Assembly: GCA_945882005.1 (NCBI GenBank)
Contig: CAMCWG010000028.1
Location: 1 to 17,285, forward strand
Length of the DNA stretch: 17,285 nucleotides
Direction of reading: 5' to 3'
Source of the DNA: Bordetella parapertussis
GTDB taxonomy: Bacteria > Pseudomonadota > Gammaproteobacteria > Burkholderiales > Burkholderiaceae_B
Shown here piece by piece: positions 1 to 6,136 of this stretch. The stretch's first letter is position 1; the number at the start of each line of letters is the position of its first letter. The translations under genes and the position numbers were made by a program. The notes below the pieces were generated by a model. The model saw only the letters and a list, made by a program, of their open reading frames with translations. It had not been told where the DNA came from and did not search any database.

Positions 1-1
1 G

Positions 2-745
2 GGTGCGACGATGTTCGGCTACGGCATGATGCTCGCGAACGGTTGCGGTGCTCGTACCGTCGTGTTATTGGCGCAGGGTAATTTGCGTTCGTTGGTCGTA
101 TTGCTTTGTCTTGGGATATCAGCCTACGCGACTCTGTCAGGGGTGTTAGGTCCTCTAAGAACAATGCTTGCCCAGGCCACAAGTATTCCTCTGGGTGGCC
201 TGTACGAGTGGTCGTCTCTCTCGAACCGTATTCTTGTTGGCCTATTGCTCGCGACCTTAGCTTGGTTTGTTTTCTATCGCGGCATGATTGTGCGCAGCGC
301 GAAAGACTTCTTCGGTGGTCTTGGTGTGGGTTTGCTGGTGGTGGCTGGGTGGTTCGCGACGGGTTGGCTTGCTGCCGATGAGTTCGAGCCCACCGCCTTG
401 GTGTCGTTGACGTTTATCGCACCGATTGGCGAGACCATTCAGTACCTAATGATTGCAACGGGTATGCGGTTCGGTTTTCCGGTAGCCGTGATTTGTGGCG
501 TGTTACTCGGGTCCTTTGTGATTGCCGCTTTGCGGGGTACCTTACAGCTCCAGGGGTTTTCTACCCCACGCGAGATGAGACGCTATGTGCTCGGTGGCAT
601 TTTGATGGGAGTCGGTGGTGCGTTAGGATTGGGTTGCTCGATCGGTCAAGGTCTAACGGGTATGTCGACCTTGGCGTTTAGTTCAATGATTGCGAGTCTC
701 TGCATTTTGTTTGGTGCAGGGCTCGCGGCCCAGCGCAACCGTTAA
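2..745 (+). CDS. YeeE/YedE family sulfur transporter, 5'-truncated
   Basis: The reading frame is open to the left window edge, so the first Met (base 11) is probably internal and the N-terminus is missing. The visible 247 residues are very hydrophobic with several membrane segments. Two family hallmarks are visible: LANGCGART near residues 12-19 (Cys 15) and LGLGCSIGQGLTG near residues 207-219 (Cys 212). In YeeE/YedE (DUF395) proteins such Cys-containing loops line the path for thiosulfate or related reduced sulfur; this is known for the family and is not shown here. The gene converges on the sulfur operon to its right with four bases between stop codons, and no terminator hairpin is visible there. 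The substrate could be thiosulfate or a persulfide, and the sequence does not decide. It belongs to the two-motif form of the family, unlike the two half-size copies at 3699-4560. Confidence 0.85.
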   Translation, partial: GATMFGYGMMLANGCGARTVVLLAQGNLRSLVVLLCLGISAYATLSGVLGPLRTMLAQATSIPLGGLYEWSSLSNRILVGLLLATLAWFVFYRGMIVRSAKDFFGGLGVGLLVVAGWFATGWLAADEFEPTALVSLTFIAPIGETIQYLMIATGMRFGFPVAVICGVLLGSFVIAALRGTLQLQGFSTPREMRRYVLGGILMGVGGALGLGCSIGQGLTGMSTLAFSSMIASLCILFGAGLAAQRNR

Positions 746-749
746 GAGC

Positions 750-1958
750 TCAAACGGCTGCCGATCTGCTTTTCGCTTGGGCGTCTTTGTAGCGTAACCA
801 AAGCAGTGCGACACCCATTAAAACAACGGGGAACAATGAGCCAAGGTTCAAAATGTCCCAGCCTGATGTTGTGACAAGTGCGCCTGAGCTAAACGAAGTG
901 ACGGCCATCGTGGTGAAAACAAAGAAATTGATCACGCCTTGAGCGCGGTCTTTTTCTTCGAGTCTATAGGCGGTCATCGCGAGGTTTGTTGCGCTGGTGA
1001 ACAGGAAGTTCCAACCTACACCGAGGATGAAGGATGCCAACATAAAGTGCATCACATCCACGCCAGACAGCGCGATCAAAATACAGACGAAATTTAAAAA
1101 TATACCAAGCCACATGATTTTGCTTGTGCCATATTTTTTAATTAAAGAGCCGGTAAAAAAACCTGGTGCAAACATGCCAATGACGTGCCACTCAAGCACA
1201 AAGGCGGCATCGGAAAACGGTAAGCCACAGACCTTCATTGCCAGGGGCGTGGCGGCCATCAGCAAGTTCATCACGCCGTAACCAAGCGCCGAGCTTATTG
1301 CCGCAACAAGAAAGACGGGTTGCTTCAGCAATTCCCAAGCAGTGCGACCAGTCCCTGCTGCCTTTTTTTCTGCGGCCGATACTTTTGGGAACTCAATGAA
1401 GTGCATCACGAGCAGGCCAAGAAAACCTGCAACAGTCAAAATGAGATATGCACCCAAAAATGGCGTATCAAAGGAATCTTTCGTGTAGTTAGCCAGGTTA
1501 GGGCCAACGACGGCGCCGATGATGCCGCCGGCCAGTACCCAAGAAATTGCCTTTTCTCTGAGGCTGACGTCCGTGAGTTCCGCGGCAGCAAAGCGGTAGA
1601 GCTGACCGTTAGCACTGTAGTAGCCGGCGACAAAGGTCCCAAACACTAACAGCCAAAAATTTTTGGAATAGGCAGCGTAAGCGCAGATCAACGATGAGAC
1701 GATCGCAACGAGTAGACCCAGTTGAAAAGATTTTTGACGGCCGAAGCGCTTCTGTGCACGGGCCACAATAGAGGTCGATAGAGCTCCGCCTACAACATAT
1801 CCCATGATAGGAAGTGTCGCCATCCAAGCGACACGGCTCAAGCTCAGTCCGACTAGACCATTGATCGCGACGAATGTGATGTTGTTAACGAGAAAGATGC
1901 CTTGACACAAAATCAACAGCACCAGATTTTTATTGAAGAGTTTCGGTGTATTTTGCAT
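750..1958 (-). CDS. MFS transporter, last gene of the sulfur operon
   Basis: A 402-residue protein with about twelve hydrophobic segments, the usual size for a major facilitator carrier. The loop after the second segment carries a variant of the MFS signature (RAQKRFGRQKS, around residues 67-77), and VVGPNLA near residue 150 fits the segment-5 motif. A charged central loop (FPKVSAAEKKAAG) separates the two halves. The start lies 7 bases downstream of the SulP stop codon, with no strong ribosome binding site, so translation may be coupled to sulP. Its position as the last gene of a BigR-led operon suggests a sulfur compound or a product of its oxidation as cargo, but that is inference. The sequence alone does not place it in a characterised MFS subfamily. 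Confidence 0.85.
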   Translation of the reverse strand: MQNTPKLFNKNLVLLILCQGIFLVNNITFVAINGLVGLSLSRVAWMATLPIMGYVVGGALSTSIVARAQKRFGRQKSFQLGLLVAIVSSLICAYAAYSKNFWLLVFGTFVAGYYSANGQLYRFAAAELTDVSLREKAISWVLAGGIIGAVVGPNLANYTKDSFDTPFLGAYLILTVAGFLGLLVMHFIEFPKVSAAEKKAAGTGRTAWELLKQPVFLVAAISSALGYGVMNLLMAATPLAMKVCGLPFSDAAFVLEWHVIGMFAPGFFTGSLIKKYGTSKIMWLGIFLNFVCILIALSGVDVMHFMLASFILGVGWNFLFTSATNLAMTAYRLEEKDRAQGVINFFVFTTMAVTSFSSGALVTTSGWDILNLGSLFPVVLMGVALLWLRYKDAQAKSRSAAV

Positions 1959-1965
1959 GCGGTGA

Positions 1966-3702
1966 TTAAAGCACGGTGGCGCGCGCTAAAGTGGCAGGGT
2001 CAAGATGCTGCAGTGCACGATAATTAGTTAGGAAAACTTGCCCGCTCAGATTTTTTAAAAAATCTGATTTTGCGAGCCGATCCATCACTGGACCCTTGAC
2101 TTCAGACAGATGCAACGCAATGCCAGCGTCTTTCAAACGCTTTTCTATGGTCTCCAGGCTTTCCAGGGCGCTGGCGTCGACATCGTTTACCGCTGAACAT
2201 TGCAAGACCACATGTTGCAGTGCGGGATGGGACGCCACTTCGGCGTTCAGGCGGTCTTCAATATTGCGTGTGTTCGCAAAATATAGACTTTCATCAATTC
2301 GTAGACAGAGCACTGTTTCGCTTGTGATGACCTTGTGACGCGTGACATTTCTAAAGTGTTCGGTGCCTGGCACCAGTCCTACTTCCGCGATATGAGGTTG
2401 GCTCGTCCTGTAAAGATGCAGTGCGATCGATAACGAGACGCCGATGATGAGGCCTGTCTCAACACCCATTGTGAGTGTGCCAATTAACGTTGCTGCTGCC
2501 GCATAAAAATCGGAGCGGGCAAAGTGCCACGTGTGCCGAAACATCTGAAGATCAACAAGAGACAAGACCGCAACCACGATGGTTGCAGCGAGCGTTGCAT
2601 GGGGTAGGTAGAATAGGACTGGCGTCAGCAGGAGTGAAGTCAGCGCGATACCGATCGCAGTCATAAAGCCAGCTGCTGGAGTGCGTGCACCGCTATCTGC
2701 ATTCACCACTGAGCGGGCAAAGCCTCCTGTGACGGGGAATCCCCCAGTGAAGGATGCAGAGAGGTTGCACGCGCCGAGCGCGACCAATTCCTGATTGGGC
2801 TCGATCCGTTGGCGTTTGCGTGCGGCGAGTGTCTGGCCCACCGAGACCGACTCAACGAAGCCTACGACGCTGATGAGCAGGGCAGGCACAAACAGGGCAG
2901 ACCAGAGTTCTAGATCCCAAAGCGGCGTCGTAAGAGGCGGTAAGTTTTGTGGAACGAAACCAACGACCTTCACGCCTGCGGCTTCCCAGTTTAGACCCCA
3001 AGTCATTCCAGTCGTGACGCCGATAGCAATCACCGGACAAGCCTTCCCGATAATGTCAGCGATAGCTGAGGGGAGCCCCAGTTTGATGAGGCGCGCTTTG
3101 AGATATTTGCGGGTCAGAAATAGGAAGCCAACTGTGGTCATGCCCAGGGCAACCGTTAACGTATGTGAACTAGACGCTTGTACAAGTATGTTTTTTGTTA
3201 GTACAAAAAAATTATCACCCTCTGCGCGAATTCCTAGAATTGTTTTGAACTGATTGGCGGTAATGAGTAGGGCAGAGGCGGTGATAAAGGCCGACACGAC
3301 CGAGTGGCTTAAGAAATTTGCGAGAAATCCCAGTCGCAGAAAGCCCATGACTAACAACATCGCTCCGGATAAAAACGCGAGCGTTATTGCGACTTGCCAA
3401 TAGACATGGGTGCCAAGTGCTGCGTGTTCGCCTATTGCCGCCGCAGTCATGAGCGAAACAACGGCGACCGGCCCCACAGCCAAAACTCGGCTAGTTCCTA
3501 AGAACATATACAAGACAAGCGGCGCGATGCTCGCATAAAGACCAACCTCAGGCGGCAATCCCGCAAGCATCGCGTAAGCGAGGCTTTGCGGAATCAGCAT
3601 AAGGGTGACGATCAGCGCAGCGAGCAGATCACTCGAGAAGGTGCTGTGGTTGTATGTGCGGACCCATTCAAGGATCGGAAGCCGTGGCAGGGAAACTCTC
3701 AT
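1966..3702 (-). CDS. SulP family anion transporter with STAS domain
   Basis: A 578-residue protein of normal length for bacterial SulP carriers, which move sulfate, bicarbonate or other anions across the inner membrane. The N-terminal sulfate-transporter signature is clear: IPQSLAYAMLAGLPPEVGLY at residues 37-56, then GTSRVLAVGPVAVVSLM (69-85). About 10-14 membrane segments extend to roughly residue 430. The C-terminal cytosolic STAS domain covers about 458-568 and contains NDVDASALESL (506-516), the equivalent of the SpoIIAA phosphorylation loop, with Ser 511. The start codon overlaps the stop of the upstream YeeE gene as ATGA (3699-3702), so the two are probably translationally coupled. Given the persulfide-dioxygenase context, sulfate or sulfite transport is the favoured role. 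SulP proteins also include bicarbonate carriers, so the substrate remains inferred. Confidence 0.93.
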   Translation of the reverse strand: MRVSLPRLPILEWVRTYNHSTFSSDLLAALIVTLMLIPQSLAYAMLAGLPPEVGLYASIAPLVLYMFLGTSRVLAVGPVAVVSLMTAAAIGEHAALGTHVYWQVAITLAFLSGAMLLVMGFLRLGFLANFLSHSVVSAFITASALLITANQFKTILGIRAEGDNFFVLTKNILVQASSSHTLTVALGMTTVGFLFLTRKYLKARLIKLGLPSAIADIIGKACPVIAIGVTTGMTWGLNWEAAGVKVVGFVPQNLPPLTTPLWDLELWSALFVPALLISVVGFVESVSVGQTLAARKRQRIEPNQELVALGACNLSASFTGGFPVTGGFARSVVNADSGARTPAAGFMTAIGIALTSLLLTPVLFYLPHATLAATIVVAVLSLVDLQMFRHTWHFARSDFYAAAATLIGTLTMGVETGLIIGVSLSIALHLYRTSQPHIAEVGLVPGTEHFRNVTRHKVITSETVLCLRIDESLYFANTRNIEDRLNAEVASHPALQHVVLQCSAVNDVDASALESLETIEKRLKDAGIALHLSEVKGPVMDRLAKSDFLKNLSGQVFLTNYRALQHLDPATLARATVL

Positions 3703-4112
3703 CGTTTGCGTTCAAGCGCCGCGAATGCCACCATGCCAACAAGCATTGCTGCCACAAACCAAAGAGCCTGTATCTGCCCCGATGCCATGGATACAAGTGC
3801 GGGGCCTGGGCAGAACCCGGCTAAGCCCCAACCAATACCGAAGACAGTGCTGCCAATGACGAGGCGCTTGTCGATGTGGCTCGCTTTGGGTAAATGCAGC
3901 GCTCCACCCAACATCGTTGTTGTGCGCTTCTTTGCAATCGCAAACGCGAAAAATCCGACAGCAATCGCACCCATCATCACGAAAGCGAGTGATGGGTCCC
4001 AGGCGCCAAACAGGTCCAGAAATCCAAGCACTTTTCCGGGGTCTGTCATACCCGACAGGATGAGACCAAGGCCAAATAGGAGTCCAACTAAAAACTCGAC
4101 GAATCGATGCAT
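3699..4112 (-). CDS. Half-size YeeE/YedE (DUF6691-like) sulfur transporter subunit
   Basis: A 137-residue membrane protein starting at MHRFVEFLVG. The frame is open further upstream, to 4346, but that part only overlaps the preceding YeeE gene. The start at 4112 is preceded by AAGGGG, 8 bases before ATG, and is chosen for that reason. Family motifs are GLILSGMTDPGKVLGFLD (16-33) and GWGLAGFCPGPALV (94-107), the second with the conserved Cys 101. This is the C-terminal-half type of the split YeeE pair; its partner is encoded immediately upstream, 10 bases away. In this family a Cys in the GCxxG or GFCPGP loop is thought to pass reduced sulfur through the membrane. Such pairs occur beside bigR and blh in other proteobacteria. 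I infer uptake or release of a persulfide- or thiosulfate-like compound. Confidence 0.9.
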   Translation of the reverse strand: MHRFVEFLVGLLFGLGLILSGMTDPGKVLGFLDLFGAWDPSLAFVMMGAIAVGFFAFAIAKKRTTTMLGGALHLPKASHIDKRLVIGSTVFGIGWGLAGFCPGPALVSMASGQIQALWFVAAMLVGMVAFAALERKR

Positions 4113-4122
4113 GACGAGCCCC

Positions 4123-4560
4123 TTATAGGAAGTGACGAACAACGAGAACAGTGCCGAATCCTGCACCCATAAAGCTGAGCGTGGCGACCAACGACCGCGG
4201 TGATAGTCGCGAGAGACCACATACGCCGTGACCGCTGGTGCATCCAGACGCATAGCGCGTGCCGATACCGACGAGTAGTCCTGCAAGGACGGTAGTGACC
4301 GTGTTGGCTTGGATGCGTGGAACGGAGATAAAGTCTGCAGGAGCAAGACTTAAAAATACCCAGGGTGCTGCAAACATGCCTGCCAGGAAGGCTATACGCC
4401 AGCCCGTGTCACCGAGTTTTGGAGGAAGCAAGCCCCCGACAATCCCGCTTATACCAAGAATGCGACCATTGGCAAGAATGAAGAGCGCCGATGCAATGCC
4501 TAATAAAACGCCGCCCGAAATGGCACTCCATGGAGTGAAGTGTGGCCAGTCGATCATCAT
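4123..4560 (-). CDS. Half-size YeeE/YedE (DUF395) sulfur transporter subunit
   Basis: A 145-residue hydrophobic protein with about four membrane segments. ANGRILGISGIVGGLL (30-45) and GTRYASGCTSGHGVCGLSRLSPRSL (100-124) are textbook DUF395 motifs, with Cys 107 and Cys 114 in the GCTSGHGVCG loop. There are two adjacent Met codons at the start. The first overlaps the stop codon of the upstream repressor gene (ATGA, 4557-4560), so translational coupling to the repressor is likely. It pairs with the half-size copy just downstream, and together they would make one two-motif unit like the fused copy at the left edge. The family is implicated in moving thiosulfate or other reduced sulfur; the exact substrate here is unknown. 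Confidence 0.92.
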   Translation of the reverse strand: MMIDWPHFTPWSAISGGVLLGIASALFILANGRILGISGIVGGLLPPKLGDTGWRIAFLAGMFAAPWVFLSLAPADFISVPRIQANTVTTVLAGLLVGIGTRYASGCTSGHGVCGLSRLSPRSLVATLSFMGAGFGTVLVVRHFL

Positions 4561-4892
4561 GATTTTTTTACCTTAGCTTTTTTACAAAATTGAGAATAAA
4601 GGACTTCCATCACGGCTAGTGCTTGGGGGCTGGTGAATCGATAGTAGATATTCTTCCCATCCCGGCGGGTCGTGACTATTTCTTCGTTACGTAATACGGT
4701 CAACTGCTGTGAAAGTGTTGGTTGGACAATACCCAATGACTCCTGTAGTTCGCTGACGCACTTTTCTTCTTGTGTGAGTTGACACAGGATCATGAGGCGG
4801 TCCGGGTTCGTGAGCACCTTCATCAGGCGGCAGGCCTCGCCGGCGGATGCCTGCATTGCTTCTAGCTCGAGGGTGGGGGTAAGCGTAGACAT
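4557..4892 (-). CDS. bigR: ArsR/SmtB-type persulfide-responsive repressor, BigR/SqrR-like
   Basis: A 111-residue winged-helix protein of normal ArsR length. The recognition helix region reads IVQPTLSQQLTVLR (55-68), close to the QPTLSQQL motif of BigR, followed by the wing TTRRDGKNIYYRF (74-86). Cys 37 and Cys 103 are 66 residues apart, the same spacing as the two Cys that form a tetrasulfide or disulfide link in BigR and SqrR. Cys 21 and Cys 45 are extra. The protein lacks an obvious metal-binding CxC motif of ArsR or SmtB. It should repress its own operon and the divergent persulfide dioxygenase from the inverted repeat at 4929-4965 and let go when persulfides accumulate. This is inference from the family. 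No clear Shine-Dalgarno precedes the start; a start at Met 13 is possible. Confidence 0.92.
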   Translation of the reverse strand: MSTLTPTLELEAMQASAGEACRLMKVLTNPDRLMILCQLTQEEKCVSELQESLGIVQPTLSQQLTVLRNEEIVTTRRDGKNIYYRFTSPQALAVMEVLYSQFCKKAKVKKS

Positions 4893-4929
4893 GTGTATTG
4901 AGCGTTCTGTTGATAATAATCAAGCAAGT

Positions 4930-4958
4930 ATTATATTTACATATAATCTATTTGTAAA
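4930..4958 (-). promoter_or_regulatory. Sigma70-type promoter for the bigR-yeeE-sulP operon
   Basis: Read on the minus strand, TTTACA (4958-4953) is followed after 17 bases by a perfect TATAAT (4935-4930). It is the mirror image of the + strand promoter in the same inverted repeat and interleaves with it. Transcription would start near 4923, about 31 bases before the repressor start codon. Autoregulation of bigR is therefore expected. Confidence 0.78.
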
Positions 4959-4964
4959 TATAAT
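4936..4964 (+). promoter_or_regulatory. Sigma70-type promoter for the persulfide dioxygenase operon
   Basis: The -35 box is TTTACA (4936-4941), the spacer is exactly 17 bases, and the -10 box is a perfect TATAAT (4959-4964). Transcription would begin near 4971, giving a leader of about 26 bases that includes the TGGAG ribosome binding site. Both boxes lie inside the inverted repeat arms, so repressor binding should block polymerase directly. Confidence 0.8.
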
Positions 4965-4996
4965 ATTATCATTACGAGTCACTACTGGAGTAACAA

Positions 4997-5872
4997 ATGT
5001 CTGCCGCAGAAAAGAAACCCACTGTTCATGGAATTTTTGACCCAGCAACCTGGACTGTGACCTATGTTGTGTACGATGCACCTGGCTCGGCTTGTGCGAT
5101 TATTGACTCGGTCCTGGACTACAACCCCAAGTCGGGACGGACTAAGCATACCTCCGCAGATAAAGTTATCGACTTTGTGCGCGCAAATCAGTTGAAAGTG
5201 GAATGGATACTTGAAACGCATGCCCATGCGGATCATTTGTCTGCTGCGCCCTATCTTAAAGAGCAGTTGGGTGGAAAGATCGGTATTGGTGCAAAGATTA
5301 CGACAGTGCAAAAAGTTTTCGCTGGCATCTTCAATCTTGAGCCAGAGTTCAAGCAAGACGGTACACAATTCGACCACCTCTTCGCCGAAGAGGAGGTCAT
5401 TCTTATCGGTACGTTAACAGGGCGCGCTTTGTTTGTGCCAGGTCACACGCCAGCCTGCATGGCATATCAGTTTGGTGATGCGGTCTTTGTTGGCGATACG
5501 ATGTTCATGCCAGATGTGGGGTCTGCGCGTTGCGATTTTCCGGGTGGCGATGCGCGCATGCTGTATGCCTCGAGCAAAAAGATTTTGAGTTTGCCGCCAG
5601 AAACGCGCTTGTTCATGTGCCATGACTATCCGCCCAATAACCGCCCAATCCAATTCGAAACCACTGTCGCGGAGCAACGTGCAAAGAACATACATTTACA
5701 TGATGGTGTGACGCAAGAGCAATTCGTGGCAATGAGAACCAAACGCGATGCAACACTCGAAATGCCGGTGTTGATTCTTCCAGCGGTGCAAATAAATATT
5801 CGTGCGGGTAATTTGCCGCCACCTGAGTCCAACGGGAAATCCTACGTCAAGATTCCCTTGAACGCGCTGTAA
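4997..5872 (+). CDS. blh: Blh-type persulfide dioxygenase (metallo-beta-lactamase fold)
   Basis: A 291-residue protein of the ETHE1/Blh class, which oxidises glutathione persulfide or related sulfane sulfur to sulfite with a mononuclear iron in the cytoplasm. The metal-site signature THAHADHLSAAP spans 74-85 (His 75, His 77, Asp 79, His 80). The remaining expected ligands are His 150 in VPGHTPACMAY, Asp 167 in FVGDTMFMPD and His 209 in MCHDYPP. The segment ARCDFPGGDAR (177-187) marks the Blh type. Only one domain is present, with no rhodanese fusion. The start is supported by TGGAG 6 bases upstream. It is divergent from a BigR-like repressor, the arrangement known for bigR-blh in Xylella and Agrobacterium, so induction by persulfide or sulfide is expected. 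The chemical identity of the substrate is inferred from the family. Confidence 0.93.
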   Translation: MSAAEKKPTVHGIFDPATWTVTYVVYDAPGSACAIIDSVLDYNPKSGRTKHTSADKVIDFVRANQLKVEWILETHAHADHLSAAPYLKEQLGGKIGIGAKITTVQKVFAGIFNLEPEFKQDGTQFDHLFAEEEVILIGTLTGRALFVPGHTPACMAYQFGDAVFVGDTMFMPDVGSARCDFPGGDARMLYASSKKILSLPPETRLFMCHDYPPNNRPIQFETTVAEQRAKNIHLHDGVTQEQFVAMRTKRDATLEMPVLILPAVQINIRAGNLPPPESNGKSYVKIPLNAL

Positions 5873-5900
5873 AACTTTTCAATCAAAAAGGATGTTCATC

Positions 5901-6122
5901 ATGAAATGCAACGTTGGTGGTACCGATCGCGTCCTACGTATTGTGGCTGGTTTAGCGCTGATCGGGTTGGCTGCGACAGGAACGGTTGGCGTATGGGGTT
6001 GGATCGGAGTCGTGCCGTTAGCAACAGGCTTATTCCGCTTTTGCCCGTTGTACCCTTTGGTCGGCGTAAATTCGTGCGGATCTGGTTCGGGCGCGAACAG
6101 CGGTAGCTGTTGTAAAAAATAA
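5901..6122 (+). CDS. Small DUF2892 membrane protein with Cys-rich tail
   Basis: A 73-residue protein with the DUF2892 pattern: MKCNVGGTDRVLRIVAG at the N-terminus, two hydrophobic segments (about 12-30 and 33-50), and FRFCPLYPLVGVNSC (45-59). This domain also forms the membrane part of YgaP-type rhodaneses, but no rhodanese domain is present here. The tail ends in SGSCCKK, giving Cys 3, 48, 59, 70 and 71. An in-frame ATG at 5892 exists, but AAAAAGGA at 5885-5892 is properly spaced only for the ATG at 5901, so that start is chosen. The gene follows the persulfide dioxygenase by 28 bases and is probably cotranscribed. A role in handling sulfane sulfur at the membrane is plausible but is inferred only from this position and the cysteines. 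Confidence 0.87.
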   Translation: MKCNVGGTDRVLRIVAGLALIGLAATGTVGVWGWIGVVPLATGLFRFCPLYPLVGVNSCGSGSGANSGSCCKK

Positions 6123-6136
6123 GTTTGTATTGATCG

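Larger units (their letters stand above)
4929..4965. promoter_or_regulatory. Perfect 12+12 base inverted repeat, probable BigR-type operator
   Basis: The arms are TATTATATTTAC at 4929-4940 and GTAAATATAATA at 4954-4965, perfectly complementary, with a 13-base spacer. The element lies between two divergent genes, one of which encodes an ArsR-family repressor, and it overlaps promoter elements for both directions. Known BigR operators are AT-rich palindromes that cover promoter sequences, which fits. Binding by this repressor is inferred. Confidence 0.85.

Noticed and set aside
3586..4128. A 180-codon + strand open frame across the SulP/YeeE junction
   Set aside because: It is antisense to two well-supported membrane protein genes. 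Its Pro/Asn/Arg-rich product has no family features.
4113..4346. N-terminal extension of the second half-size YeeE protein
   Set aside because: It would overlap the first YeeE gene by more than 200 bases, and the extension is not YeeE-like. The start at 4112 has a good ribosome binding site.
4942..4947. A third TATAAT in the centre of the bigR operator
   Set aside because: No -35 box sits at a fitting distance upstream. The boxes at 4959-4964 (+) and 4930-4935 (minus) have well-placed partners.
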